A DNA stretch of 64,000 bases from Synechococcus sp. A10-1-5-1 (GCF_023115425.1 NZ_CP096032.1:992001-1056000); one strand, 5' to 3'; positions 52,948 through 63,314 are shown, counted from the stretch's first letter. A program made the numbers and translations. The notes: generated from the letters alone by a model not told the origin.

Positions 52948-54182
52948 GCCGACTCCAGCTCCAGCTGATCCAAGGGGCACCACTGGCGAGCGGGCTCCGG
53001 CAGGGCGCGCAGGACCTCTTCACAGAAGGCGCGCTTCAGCAGCCCAGCGGCCTGCTCTGCAGCAATGCCGCGACTTTGGAGATAGAACAGCTCGTCTGTT
53101 TGCAGGCTGCTGACCGTGGCGCCGTGGGCGCACTTGACGTCGTCAGCCACGATCTCGAGTTCGGGCTTGGTGTCGATCCGCGCGCGATCCGAGAGCAGCA
53201 GGTTCCTGCTCAACTGCGCCGCATTGGTCTGCTGGGCTTCGCGAGGCACGCGCACCGCTCCGTTGAAGACGCTGCGGCCCTGGCCGGCGGCCACCGCTTT
53301 GTGCACCTGATCGAGCTCTCCTTCGGGGCCGGAAAACTGCACAAAGCTGTGGGTATCAGCGATCTGCTGCCCCCCCACCAATTGCAAGCCCCGTAGAGAC
53401 GAGTGAGCCTGGCCCTCAACCTGAACCAAGCGAGGCTCATGGCGGGCCAATCCCCAACCGACCGCCACATTGCTCAAGGCGGCCTGACTCTCCGGCTCTT
53501 GCTCAACCGCGACATGGCTCAGCAGCGCGGCCTCGCTTCTGCCAAAAGCCACCAGGCCGTGGCGCAGTTGGGCACTGCGGGCCAGGTGCGCTTCGATGAC
53601 CAAGCTGACCAACCCCGCCCCTTGGGCCTCAATCAGCTGCGAGAGATCGAGTTGGGCCTTCTCCTCCAGCACCAGCAGGATCCGCAGGGGCAACATCCCC
53701 GCGGCGGTGGCGCTGACCAACTCCAGAGCAGCTGACGCACGGCTCTTGACCCGAAGGGCCAACACCTGGGTGGCGCTGGCCTGGTTGAGTTCCACCGGCC
53801 AGTGGTTCTGGCAGCTGGTCGCCGCCAGGGTGTGGCCTAGCCCTTGGGCGATCTCCGTGGCCGTCAGGGGCTCCAGGCCGTCCGGCAGGGCTACCCCAGC
53901 CAGGGGGTCGCTGCAGCCATCAAGCCGCAAACGAAGAACGGACGCTTCTGCGGCGGGTGTGGGGTTCGCTGCGCTCGGGGCACCGAGTGGAATCCCTTGC
54001 AGGAGGCTGAGGTCGGTGAACCGCCAGTCCTCACTGCGGGAGGAGGGCACACCCTGTTCTGCGAGGGCTTCGCGACCACGCTGCTGCACAGCGGCTAGGG
54101 CACCCGACGCCGGTGGGAGCTGGGAGAGCCATTGCTCCAGCCAAGCTGCCCGGTGAGTGGGGGCGCTGAGGCTGGCGGTCAT
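52944..54182 (-). CDS. sufD: Fe-S assembly protein SufD
   Basis: 412 residues. Scaffold-complex partner of SufB and SufC. The N-terminal SRSEDWRFTDLS and the C-terminal [15 protein letters not shown] with ADDVKCAHGATVS are characteristic of SufD beta-helix proteins. Overlaps sufC and sufS by a few bases, so translation is coupled. Confidence 0.96.
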   Translation of the reverse strand: MTASLSAPTHRAAWLEQWLSQLPPASGALAAVQQRGREALAEQGVPSSRSEDWRFTDLSLLQGIPLGAPSAANPTPAAEASVLRLRLDGCSDPLAGVALPDGLEPLTATEIAQGLGHTLAATSCQNHWPVELNQASATQVLALRVKSRASAALELVSATAAGMLPLRILLVLEEKAQLDLSQLIEAQGAGLVSLVIEAHLARSAQLRHGLVAFGRSEAALLSHVAVEQEPESQAALSNVAVGWGLARHEPRLVQVEGQAHSSLRGLQLVGGQQIADTHSFVQFSGPEGELDQVHKAVAAGQGRSVFNGAVRVPREAQQTNAAQLSRNLLLSDRARIDTKPELEIVADDVKCAHGATVSSLQTDELFYLQSRGIAAEQAAGLLKRAFCEEVLRALPEPARQWCPLDQLELESA

Positions 54183-54970
54183 CAGGCCACCTCCGCTGCA
54201 GCCAATTCCTGGTCAACCCAGTCATAGCCGCGCTCTTCCAGTTCCAGAGCCAGTTCTTTGCCTCCAGTGCGCAGCATCCGACCCGCTGCCATCACGTGGA
54301 CGTAGTCCGGAGTGATGGCATCCAGCAGGCGCTGGTAGTGGGTGATCAGAAGGGTCGCGTTGTCGGGGCTTGCCAGCTGATTGACCCCACCGGCGACGAT
54401 GCGCAGAGCATCAATGTCCAAGCCGGAATCGGTCTCGTCGAGGATCGCCACCATGGGATCCAGCAGAGCCATCTGCAGGATCTCGTTGCGCTTTTTCTCG
54501 CCGCCGCTGAAGCCCTCGTTGACCGAGCGATCCAGAAACGCGGGATCCATCTGAACCACCTGGAGACGCTCGCGAACGAGATCCTCAAAAGCAAAGGTGT
54601 CGAGCTCCTCCTCGCCCTTCTCGGTGCGGCGAGCATTGGTGGCCACCCGCAAAAACTCCAGGTTGCTCACGCCAGGAATTTCAACCGGGTATTGGAAGCC
54701 CAGGAACACCCCCGTGCGCGCCCGCTGCTCGGGATCCAACTCCAGGAGGTTCTCGCCGCGGTAGGTCACGCTGCCGCCAGTGACGGTGTAGGCGGGATGA
54801 CCGGCCAAGACTTTGGAGAGGGTGCTCTTGCCGCTGCCATTGCGGCCCATCACGGCATGGATCTCACCCGCACGAATCGTCAGGTTGACGCCCTTGAGGA
54901 TCTCCTTGTCCTCCACCCGAGCGTGGAGATCCCGGATCTCAAGCAGCACTGGAGCGTCAGGGCGAATCAC
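54182..54970 (-). CDS. sufC: Fe-S assembly ATPase SufC
   Basis: 262 residues. ABC-type ATPase that drives the SufBCD scaffold. Walker [11 protein letters not shown]-loop [12 protein letters not shown], signature [16 protein letters not shown] and Walker [12 protein letters not shown] are all intact. Typical length. 76 bases downstream of sufB. Confidence 0.98.
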   Translation of the reverse strand: MIRPDAPVLLEIRDLHARVEDKEILKGVNLTIRAGEIHAVMGRNGSGKSTLSKVLAGHPAYTVTGGSVTYRGENLLELDPEQRARTGVFLGFQYPVEIPGVSNLEFLRVATNARRTEKGEEELDTFAFEDLVRERLQVVQMDPAFLDRSVNEGFSGGEKKRNEILQMALLDPMVAILDETDSGLDIDALRIVAGGVNQLASPDNATLLITHYQRLLDAITPDYVHVMAAGRMLRTGGKELALELEERGYDWVDQELAAAEVA

Positions 54971-55046
54971 TGGAAAGGGAAACGAAAGGGAAAAGGAGGA
55001 ATGGAGCGGCGACCGACCACATCAGGGCCGCAGTCAGAGGTGGGCG

Positions 55047-56489
<1,443 letters not shown>

Positions 56490-56498
56490 TGGCGAGCC

Positions 56499-56852
56499 TC
56501 AACCGCCCGTATGGGCTTTGACGTCTTCCATGGAGATGGTCTGGTTCTCACCGCGGAAGGGGTTGTCCTCCGTCAGGAACAGCATGCAATGGCACTCCTT
56601 GCGCTCACGCATCGGCACACACGGGCAGTTCCAGAAGGCCTGAGCGACTTCCGCTTCCTTGTCTTCGTAGTGGCGGCAAGGGCAGAGGGCACCACCCAGT
56701 TCATCCTTATGGCGGGCCAGACCCTCCAGCACAACAGCAGTGACACTGGGGTCGCTGCAGAAATAGGTTCCCGTGCGCTGCGCGTAGGTCTCCGCAAACT
56801 TGCGGATCACCTCGAGGCTGTCGCTGGCTGACGTGGAGGGAGCTGCAGACAT
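56499..56852 (-). CDS. ftrC: Ferredoxin:thioredoxin reductase catalytic subunit
   Basis: 117 residues. Passes electrons from photosynthetic ferredoxin to thioredoxin through a 4Fe-4S cluster and a redox-active disulfide. Cysteines are placed as in the family: YFCSDPS, GALCPCRHY, WNCPCVPMRERKECHCMLF. It is the first gene of the minus-strand suf unit, so its own Fe-S need is linked to that operon's control. Confidence 0.97.
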   Translation of the reverse strand: MSAAPSTSASDSLEVIRKFAETYAQRTGTYFCSDPSVTAVVLEGLARHKDELGGALCPCRHYEDKEAEVAQAFWNCPCVPMRERKECHCMLFLTEDNPFRGENQTISMEDVKAHTGG

Positions 56853-56930
56853 GAGCGCAGGGACAAAGCTGGGACGTGCGTGCTGGGCGCGGATGACGCT
56901 CAGCGAAGGCTGGCGGCCCGTCCATCAACA

Positions 56931-56958
56931 ACTTACGAAACGTGGTGGTTTCGTAAGT
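56931..56958. promoter_or_regulatory. Perfect dyad between sufR and ftrC-suf (candidate SufR operator)
   Basis: ACTTACGAAAC and GTTTCGTAAGT are exact inverted copies separated by six bases (GTGGTG). It lies in the 245-base divergent intergenic region. The inner AAAC-N6-GTTT has the N6 spacing of the CAAC-N6-GTTG motif reported for Synechocystis SufR. It is the natural binding site candidate for SufR repression of both directions. Confidence 0.75.
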
Positions 56959-57097
56959 CGACGATAGAGGCCGAAGGCCGTCAGCAGTGAGTAGCCATTG
57001 TTGCGCGTTGCCGGCGCCATTCGGGGGCGGGAAGCTTGAGCCCGCACTCGCCAGTGCCCGTTTAGCCGTGGCATGGTGTGGTTGACCGCCTCAAACC

Positions 57098-57733
57098 ATG
57101 AGCGTCTCCGCCCAGGCACCTACCCGCGAAGCCGCTCTGAGCCTGATGTTGCGGCAAGGGGAACGCACCGCCGCCCAGCTTGCTGAGGCACTGCAGGTAT
57201 CAGTGCAGGTGATGCGGCGCCATCTGCGCTCTTTAGAAGAAGAGGGATTAGTCGAAGCCAGCCCCTCCAGCGAGGGCCAGGGCCGGCCCAGCAACCGCTG
57301 GCGGCTGACCAACAACGGTCGGGGGCGCTTCCCCAACGGCAGCGAGCACTTCGCCCTGGGACTCCTGAACTCAATGACCGCCAACCTGCCCAGCGGGATG
57401 GTCGAGGAACTGCTCGAGCGGCAGGCCAGCGACAAGTCGGAAAACTACCGAAAGGAAATTGGGGCAGGCACCGTGCTCGAGAGGCTGGAGCGCCTGGTGG
57501 AACTGCGTCGAAGGGAGGGTTACGTCGCCGAGTTCCACGCGGAGCCAGACCAGAGCAGCTGGGTGCTCAGCGAGTTCCACTGCTCGGTCCAGTCCATTGC
57601 TCAGCAATTCCCCTGTGTCTGCGAGCAGGAACTGGAGCTCATTCGCCGCACCTTTCCCGACTGCCAAGTTGATCGAGTCCACTGGCTGCTGGAGGGCAAT
57701 CAGGCCTGCGGCTTCCGGCTTACCCCATGCTGA
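57098..57733 (+). CDS. sufR: Fe-S cluster biogenesis regulator SufR
   Basis: 211 residues. Winged-helix repressor of the suf operon. The N-terminal HTH (RTAAQLAEALQVSVQVMRRHL, shortened here) recognises DNA; GRPSNRWRLT forms the wing. C-terminal cysteines Cys162, Cys173, Cys175, Cys189 and Cys204 include the set expected to bind a 4Fe-4S cluster. Divergent from ftrC-sufBCDS, the usual cyanobacterial arrangement. It probably senses Fe-S supply and also controls itself. Confidence 0.95.
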   Translation: MSVSAQAPTREAALSLMLRQGERTAAQLAEALQVSVQVMRRHLRSLEEEGLVEASPSSEGQGRPSNRWRLTNNGRGRFPNGSEHFALGLLNSMTANLPSGMVEELLERQASDKSENYRKEIGAGTVLERLERLVELRRREGYVAEFHAEPDQSSWVLSEFHCSVQSIAQQFPCVCEQELELIRRTFPDCQVDRVHWLLEGNQACGFRLTPC

Positions 57734-57737
57734 TGTC

Positions 57738-58088
57738 GTGCTGAGCGAACAGGACCTAAGCGAACTGGAGAGCACCCTGCTCCCCGCCCTCGAGCGTCAT
57801 CACCTACGCCTGCTGGCCCATAGCCTGCGCTGCTTGCAACAGGCTGCCGCCCAGGGGGAAGACCTACCGGAAGGAATCAGGCTTAGCGCCTGGGCTGAAC
57901 GTCAGCCCAACCTTGCGGTGGATCCCACCTTTATTCCTGTGCTGGTGGAGCAGTTGGGCAAGGCCTCAGTCCAACTCGCGAGCATTGGCAACGACCTCGG
58001 CAAACCGCCGCTGCAGCTCGAGATCGCCGATCTGGTGCGCTGGGGACAACAGAAAGCGGATGACCGGATTAAGCCACCACACAACTGA
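57738..58088 (+). CDS. Conserved hypothetical protein downstream of sufR
   Basis: 116 residues from the GTG at 57738 (LSEQDLSELESTLLPALERH), helical, with RLSAWAERQPNLAVDP and FIPVLVEQLGKASVQLASIG. The frame opens further upstream inside sufR, but that part is its shadow. Five bases after the sufR stop, so probably cotranscribed. No family recognised. Confidence 0.65.
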   Translation: MLSEQDLSELESTLLPALERHHLRLLAHSLRCLQQAAAQGEDLPEGIRLSAWAERQPNLAVDPTFIPVLVEQLGKASVQLASIGNDLGKPPLQLEIADLVRWGQQKADDRIKPPHN

Positions 58089-58938
58089 CACCAGCCAGGC
58101 CCAGCAGGGCCGCAAAGACGCCGCGCCATCCGGGATGGTCGCCCTCGAGGGAAGCAAGCGGAAGGGCCATCACCGGGGCCGTCGCCAGCAGAGCCACCGC
58201 CAACGCCCCCGGTAGATGCAGCAGGGCGGTTTGTTGCAGAGAAATCCCGGCGGTGGTCCCTAGCAAGGTGGCGAGCACCCCGAGCGGCCAGCGCCGCCGC
58301 AGTGGCCTTGGACCCTGGGGGCGACGCAGCAGGGATGGCAGGAGCGGCAGCAGCACCAGCGCCGCCGCCAAGAGTCGTAGGGCCGCTGCATGCAGGGGAT
58401 CAATCGCGCCAGAACGCAACGCCGCCCGGGCCAGCACGGCCCCACCACTGCCGCAGGCCAAGGCCCCAAGGGCCAGGGCGACGCCCAACCCCCAGTCCCC
58501 TGAGCGAGGAGACGCGGAGTCGTGTCCTGCCACCAGCCAGAGGGCGGCGGTGATCAGGGCAATCCCGAGCCATTGCAGCGGGTTAGGGCGCTCCGCCAGG
58601 GCCGCCATCCCCAAGAGCGCCGTCACCGCAGGGCCTCCGGCATCGAGGGTCAAGGTGCGGCGGGTGCCAATCCGGCGCAGGGCCGCAAAGAACAGGCTGT
58701 CGCCGATGGCGATCCCCAAAACGCCACTGGCAGCCAGCAGCAGCAAAGCCTGGGGCTCATGCCAAAGAGCAGCAGCACCGGATGCGCCCAGCAGAGGGAG
58801 CAACAACAGGAGCGCAAGGCCATTTTTCAGCAGATTGAGCTGACTGGCGCTCAAGGCCGTGGGCAGCCGCCTCCAGACGCTGCTGGCGAGGGTCCAGCAG
58901 AGGGCACCAGCCAGGGCCGCCAGGACTCCGCTGAGCAC
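58069..58938 (-). CDS. DMT-superfamily (EamA) transporter
   Basis: 289 residues, ten membrane segments in two five-helix halves. Repeats such as GVLGIAIGDSLFFAALRRIG and PVTALLGMAALAERPNPLQW followed by GIALITAALWL are EamA-type. Exports or imports metabolites; substrate unknown. 3' end overlaps the convergent sufR-linked gene by 20 bases. Confidence 0.88.
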   Translation of the reverse strand: MLSGVLAALAGALCWTLASSVWRRLPTALSASQLNLLKNGLALLLLLPLLGASGAAALWHEPQALLLLAASGVLGIAIGDSLFFAALRRIGTRRTLTLDAGGPAVTALLGMAALAERPNPLQWLGIALITAALWLVAGHDSASPRSGDWGLGVALALGALACGSGGAVLARAALRSGAIDPLHAAALRLLAAALVLLPLLPSLLRRPQGPRPLRRRWPLGVLATLLGTTAGISLQQTALLHLPGALAVALLATAPVMALPLASLEGDHPGWRGVFAALLGLAGVSCVVA

Positions 58939-58991
58939 TGCTGCAATGGACGACTACGGCTTGCGATCATCGCTACAACTGTTCCGGCGCC

Positions 58992-59597
58992 GTGACCCTT
59001 GCAATCGAGGATGCCCTCAGCTTTTTCCAGCTGAGCTGCGGCCGCTGGCGCTCCCAACGGAGCGTCCATCACCTGTTGCACCGACGCGCCGAGGCCGGTG
59101 GATCGCTCATCGTGGTGGAAGAGCTGGAGCGCAGCGACAAGCGACTCGCCGAGATCGCGGCACTCCACGGCCAGGATCCCGCCGGCCTTGTGGGGGGCTG
59201 CTGGGTGCGCTGGAGCGCATCGATGGCCTGGGACAAAGCCGGTGAGGACCACACCGGCGAAAGCCTGTTTGGCCTCATCCCCACGGATGAACGCGGCCGG
59301 TCGGGAATCTTGCTGCGCGATCAGGGGTATGCGGAGAAGGCCCCTGCCAGCTCTGATTTTTCGATGGACGAGCACAACGGCCTACTTCTGAGCACCGGGT
59401 ACGAAACGATGAACGTCTGGGAGCGCTTCTCGTTTGCGGGCCCCAATGTGCGCGTCCGCAGCAGCACCGTTGAGGGACTCTCAAACAACGCTTCGTTCTG
59501 CGTGGAAATTCGATGCGACGTTGAGGCGGCCCCCAAACAAGGGTCGAGCCATGTCAAGCAGGAGCCTTTGGGAGCGATCTCTCCCCTGGGTTGGTGA
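58992..59597 (+). CDS. S-type (CpcS/CpeS) phycobiliprotein lyase
   Basis: 201 residues. Attaches bilins to cysteines of phycobiliproteins. Visible: SFFQLSCGRWRSQRSVHHL, VGGCWVRWSASMAWD, SGILLRDQGYAEKAP, GLLLSTGYETMNVWERFSFA and PNVRVRSSTVEG, then ASFCVEIR. These are the strands of the lipocalin-fold lyase in correct order. GTG start at 58992. It lies 99 bases upstream of cpcG on the same strand. Which CpcS/CpeS/CpcU class it belongs to needs comparison. Confidence 0.88.
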   Translation: MTLAIEDALSFFQLSCGRWRSQRSVHHLLHRRAEAGGSLIVVEELERSDKRLAEIAALHGQDPAGLVGGCWVRWSASMAWDKAGEDHTGESLFGLIPTDERGRSGILLRDQGYAEKAPASSDFSMDEHNGLLLSTGYETMNVWERFSFAGPNVRVRSSTVEGLSNNASFCVEIRCDVEAAPKQGSSHVKQEPLGAISPLGW

Positions 59598-59696
59598 GTC
59601 CTCAGGAACGTTACGGACTGTGATCCCTCGCCTCCCGCGGGCAGTGTCTGAAACGACACCACGCTTAGGGTCACTGGGTTGGATTGCGAAGCTCGA

Positions 59697-60455
59697 GTGG
59701 CCATCCCTCTTCTGGAGTACGCCCCCACTACTCAAAACAACAGGGTCGCTCCCATCCGAGTGAACTCCGACGAGACGGTGCGCGCGAATTCAATGGAATT
59801 CGCCACCGATAGCGAGAACTGCAAAACCGTTATCGATAGCGCCTACCGCCAGGTTTTCTTCCACGCCTTCAAGTCAGACCGCAATCCATACCTGGAATCC
59901 CAGCTCAAGAACGGGCAGATCACGGTTCGCGACTTCGTCCGCGGCCTGTGTCTCTCTGACACCTTCAAGCGCAGCTTCTATGGGATGAACAGCAACTACA
60001 AGGTGGTTCAGCACCTTGTAGAGAAATTGCTGGGCCGCAAAACCCACGGAAAATCTGAGGAAATCGCCTGGTCCATCGTGATCGCCACCCGCGGCGTCGA
60101 AGGCCTGGTCGACACGATCCTCGACAGCGAGGAGTACCTCGACAATTTCGGCTACCACTGTGTTCCCCACCAGCGCGCCCGGGTTCTGCCCGGCCGCGAG
60201 CTCGGCGAAACCCCGTTCAACATCACCAGCCCTCGCTACGACGAGTACTACAGGGGAATCCTGGGCTTCCCGCAGATCGTCTACACCGGCACGGCAAAGA
60301 GCGTTCCTGCACGCGCCAAGCAACGTCGTGGTGGGTACATCCAGGACTACACCGATTGGGTGCGTTCGATGCCGGCAGCGCGTGGTGCGAGCCCCCGTGG
60401 CGGCACCGACATCGACTACCTCTCCAAGGTCCCCTATCGCAGCGTTGGCCGCTGA
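59697..60455 (+). CDS. cpcG: Phycobilisome rod-core linker CpcG
   Basis: 252 residues from the GTG at 59697, giving MAIPLLEYAPTTQNNRV, the CpcG N-terminus. A linker domain (PF00427) spans about 20-160: SAYRQVFFHAFKSDRNPYLE, ITVRDFVRGLCLSDTFKRSF and LVEKLLGRKTHG are visible. The basic C-terminus contains the core-binding region. It joins phycocyanin rods to the allophycocyanin core. A strong terminator follows. Confidence 0.95.
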   Translation: MAIPLLEYAPTTQNNRVAPIRVNSDETVRANSMEFATDSENCKTVIDSAYRQVFFHAFKSDRNPYLESQLKNGQITVRDFVRGLCLSDTFKRSFYGMNSNYKVVQHLVEKLLGRKTHGKSEEIAWSIVIATRGVEGLVDTILDSEEYLDNFGYHCVPHQRARVLPGRELGETPFNITSPRYDEYYRGILGFPQIVYTGTAKSVPARAKQRRGGYIQDYTDWVRSMPAARGASPRGGTDIDYLSKVPYRSVGR

Positions 60456-60473
60456 TTCGCGGTCCCAGACTTC

Positions 60474-60504
60474 AAAAGCGGCGGTCCATCCGCCGCTTTT
60501 TTTG
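60474..60504 (+). terminator. Rho-independent terminator after cpcG
   Basis: AAAAGCGGCGG-TCCAT-CCGCCGCTTTT with a T-run of seven, starting about 20 bases after the cpcG stop. Confidence 0.92.
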
Positions 60505-60572
60505 TGTTTCAACACCGAAGCCAGTCACGGGATCCTGACCCCGACTGCCGATTCCCTTTGGGATCAGGGAGA

Positions 60573-61673
60573 GTGAAGTCACTGATCCCGAAAGGATTCC
60601 GAACTGCTGTGACGCAAGCCCTGTCTTCACTGGCACGCATGACCCTGCGCCAACTGCGGCAGGTGGCAAGCGAACTGGGTGTGACGCTCTACAGCCGTAA
60701 AACCAAAGCTCAATTGGTCGATGCCATCGGCGAACGCCAGGCCGACATCAGCAGCGTCGAGGAAGAGCACAGCCCCCCGCCCAAAACCATCGATGTCACG
60801 CGCGTGGTGTTCCTGCCTCGCGATCCCCAGTGGGCCTACGTCTTCTGGGAAATCTCTGAGGGGGATCGCAAGCAGGCGTTTAAGGACGGAGCCAGCCAAC
60901 TGTGCTTGCGGGTCGCCGATGTCACCGGTGTGAGCGGTGGTGGCGTGCACCCACACACCCTGCAGGAAGTTCCGGTCGATAGCCATGCGACCGAGTGGTA
61001 TCTCCCAGTCCCCCTCAGTGATCGCGACTACCGCGTCGAACTGGGCTATCGGCTGACCGCTGGCGGCTGGATTTCCCTGGCCTATTCATCGGTTGCGCGG
61101 GTCCCTGCGCTCCATCCCAGCGAGCAAATCCTCGATCAGTTCGTTCCGTTCTCCCTCGACGCCCCCGTGGGCTCGGCCGACGCCGCTGGGATCAGCACCC
61201 AACCGGCGATGAGTCCCGACAGTGGGCTGCACGAGCGGCTCTACCAAACCGCGACCAGCTTCGGGCGCTCGATGGGACGCGGGTCAGAAGCCTTCCACGA
61301 GCTCGGCGGCGACAGCAGCGCTGGTCTCAATGCTTCGGGTGCCGGCCTCTGGGCCAGCGGCCGCAATGAATCTGGCAGCGGCATCGTTGGTCAACGCAAG
61401 CGCGCCTTCTGGCTCGTCGCTGATGCCGAGTTGATCGTCTACGGAGCTACCGATCCCTCCGCACGTCTGAGCATCGGTGGGGAGGAGGTTCCCCTCTCCA
61501 GTGACGGAACCTTCCGCGTCCAGGTGCCCTTCCGTGATGGTGAGCAGGTTTATGCGATCGAGGCGATCGCTGCAGACGGCGAACAAAAGCGGAATATCAC
61601 CTTGAATTTCGATCGCAGCACACCTGAAGACAACAGCAACCCCAGCGATCAAGCTGTGGCCGAGTGGTTCTGA
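60573..61673 (+). CDS. DUF4912 protein with N-terminal Rho-N/SAP-like domain
   Basis: 366 residues from the GTG at 60573. The start holds a helix-extended-loop-helix DNA/RNA-binding module (MTLRQLRQVASELGVTLYSR then KTKAQLVDAIGE), as in Rho-N/SAP domains. The DUF4912 part follows: PRDPQWAYVFWEISEGDR, HATEWYLPVPLSDRDYRVEL and, late, FWLVADAELIVYGATDPSA with GTFRVQVPFRDG. A GTG at 60609 is another start. A conserved bacterial architecture of unknown role. Confidence 0.85.
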   Translation: MKSLIPKGFRTAVTQALSSLARMTLRQLRQVASELGVTLYSRKTKAQLVDAIGERQADISSVEEEHSPPPKTIDVTRVVFLPRDPQWAYVFWEISEGDRKQAFKDGASQLCLRVADVTGVSGGGVHPHTLQEVPVDSHATEWYLPVPLSDRDYRVELGYRLTAGGWISLAYSSVARVPALHPSEQILDQFVPFSLDAPVGSADAAGISTQPAMSPDSGLHERLYQTATSFGRSMGRGSEAFHELGGDSSAGLNASGAGLWASGRNESGSGIVGQRKRAFWLVADAELIVYGATDPSARLSIGGEEVPLSSDGTFRVQVPFRDGEQVYAIEAIAADGEQKRNITLNFDRSTPEDNSNPSDQAVAEWF

Positions 61674-61686
61674 TCACAGATCTGAG

Positions 61687-61860
61687 ATGAAAGCCGTTGT
61701 CGCCTTCACCCCTCTGGCTGGAGCCGTTCTCCTGCCCATCGCCGTTCCTCTGCTGATGGTCAAGGTGAGCCTTGGCGCAGGGGTCTTGGCATCGGTGGTC
61801 CTCAGCAGCCTCTGGTTCGGATCGATGCTGCTGACCTCGGAAATGCCCGAACACGGCTGA
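61687..61860 (+). CDS. Small two-span membrane protein (57 aa)
   Basis: MKAVVAFTPLAGAVLLPIAV begins a protein of two hydrophobic segments, ending LLTSEMPEHG. It starts 13 bases after the DUF4912 gene and is likely in that transcript. No family recognised, but composition and operon position support a real gene. Confidence 0.65.
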   Translation: MKAVVAFTPLAGAVLLPIAVPLLMVKVSLGAGVLASVVLSSLWFGSMLLTSEMPEHG

Positions 61861-61904
61861 GTCCAGAGGGGAACACTGGCGCAAGATCCGTCTTGCCTGC
61901 CCCG

Positions 61905-63314
61905 ATGACGCACAGGCCCAGTCTGAGAGGGTTGCTGGCTCTGACCTTTCTCCTGCAGAGCTGCAGCAGCGCCGGTCAGCTGATCGGAGCAGAGCGCGCC
62001 CCTGTACTTCCGCAGCACCCGCAAATCAGGGCCGCCTTCAACCAACGGGAGGACCGCGGATACATCAGCCCGATCAGCGGCCAGTGGCGACCGGGGGACA
62101 ACCTCGAAGCGCTGATCCTGGAGGCGATCCACTCAGCCCGCTCCGAAGTCCTCGTCGCGGTCCAGGAACTCTCCTTACCGGCCATCGCCAAGGCCCTAGC
62201 CCAACAGCACCATCGAGGGATCCAAGTGAAGGTGGTGCTCGAGCACCTCTACAGCCAACCCTGGAGTGAGGAGCATGACGCGGGACTCACGCCCCATCAG
62301 CGGCAGCGAAAAAGACAGCTCAGCGCTTTAGCCGACCGGAACGCAGACGGGCACCTCTCGGAAGGCGAACGGCAGCAAGGGGATGCCGTCGGCATCCTTC
62401 TGCGCGCGGGGGTACCGCTGATCGATGACACAGCCGATGGCAGCAAAGGCAGCGGGCTGATGCACAGCAAATACCTGGTGGTCGATGGTCAGATCGTGAT
62501 CACGGGATCCGCCAACTTCACGGCCTCGGGGATCCATGGGGATCCGGGCGCACCGCAAACCCGAGGCAACACCAACCATCTGCTGCAGATCGAGAGCCCA
62601 GCGCTGGCCGCACTCTTCCGCCAGGACTTTGAGCGGATGTGGGGGGACGGCCCTGGGGGAAGAAATGACAGTCGCTTTGGTCTAGGCAAAGGGCAGAGAG
62701 CTGCTCAGCTTGTCCGGGTTGGCGACACCGAAATCGCGATTCTTTTTGCTCCCCATCGCCGCCATGACCCACGCAACGGCCTAGCCCTGATTGCGGCCGA
62801 GCTGGCGGAGGCAAAGGAACAAATCGATCTCGCCCTGTTTGTTTTCTCCGCCCAGTCACTCACCAACCAACTGGCCTCTCAGCTGCAGAAACAAGTGCGT
62901 CTGCGGCTGGTGGCGGATCCGGGCTTTGCCAGCCGGCCTTTTTCTGAAGTCCTGGATCTGCTGGGGGTGGCGATGGCCGACCGCGACTGCAGGATCGAGC
63001 GGGGCAACCAACCGCTCCAACGGGGAGCCGAAGGGGTTGGAACGCCGCAGCTAGCCCGCGGCGACAAGCTGCATCACAAGTTCGCCGTGATCGATCGCAA
63101 GACCGTCATCACCGGCAGCTTCAACTGGAGCCCGAGTGCTGCCCATCAAAACGATGAGGTGCTGCTGGTGATCCGCTCACCGCAGGTCGCTGCCCACTTC
63201 ACCCAAGAGATGGATCGTCTCTGGCGCAGTGCCGATCTGGGCATCACCGAACGATTGCGGCGCAAGCTCGAACGCAACCGCCAGCGCTGCGGCAGTGGGA
63301 TCGAGCGGAATTAA
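61905..63314 (+). CDS. Phospholipase-D-like lipoprotein with EF-hand-type loop
   Basis: 469 residues from MTHRPSLRGLLAL. N-terminal signal with lipobox LLQSC (Cys20). Two HKD half-sites: HSKYLVVD (about 187-194) with ITGSANF, and HHKFAVID (about 390-397) with ITGSFNWS, so both catalytic halves are present. Between them DRNADGHLSEGE at about 144-155 is a canonical calcium-loop pattern. Probably a secreted, lipid-anchored phosphodiesterase or nuclease; substrate unknown. A start at 61893 (MPAPMT) is possible. Confidence 0.85.
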   Translation: MTHRPSLRGLLALTFLLQSCSSAGQLIGAERAPVLPQHPQIRAAFNQREDRGYISPISGQWRPGDNLEALILEAIHSARSEVLVAVQELSLPAIAKALAQQHHRGIQVKVVLEHLYSQPWSEEHDAGLTPHQRQRKRQLSALADRNADGHLSEGERQQGDAVGILLRAGVPLIDDTADGSKGSGLMHSKYLVVDGQIVITGSANFTASGIHGDPGAPQTRGNTNHLLQIESPALAALFRQDFERMWGDGPGGRNDSRFGLGKGQRAAQLVRVGDTEIAILFAPHRRHDPRNGLALIAAELAEAKEQIDLALFVFSAQSLTNQLASQLQKQVRLRLVADPGFASRPFSEVLDLLGVAMADRDCRIERGNQPLQRGAEGVGTPQLARGDKLHHKFAVIDRKTVITGSFNWSPSAAHQNDEVLLVIRSPQVAAHFTQEMDRLWRSADLGITERLRRKLERNRQRCGSGIERN

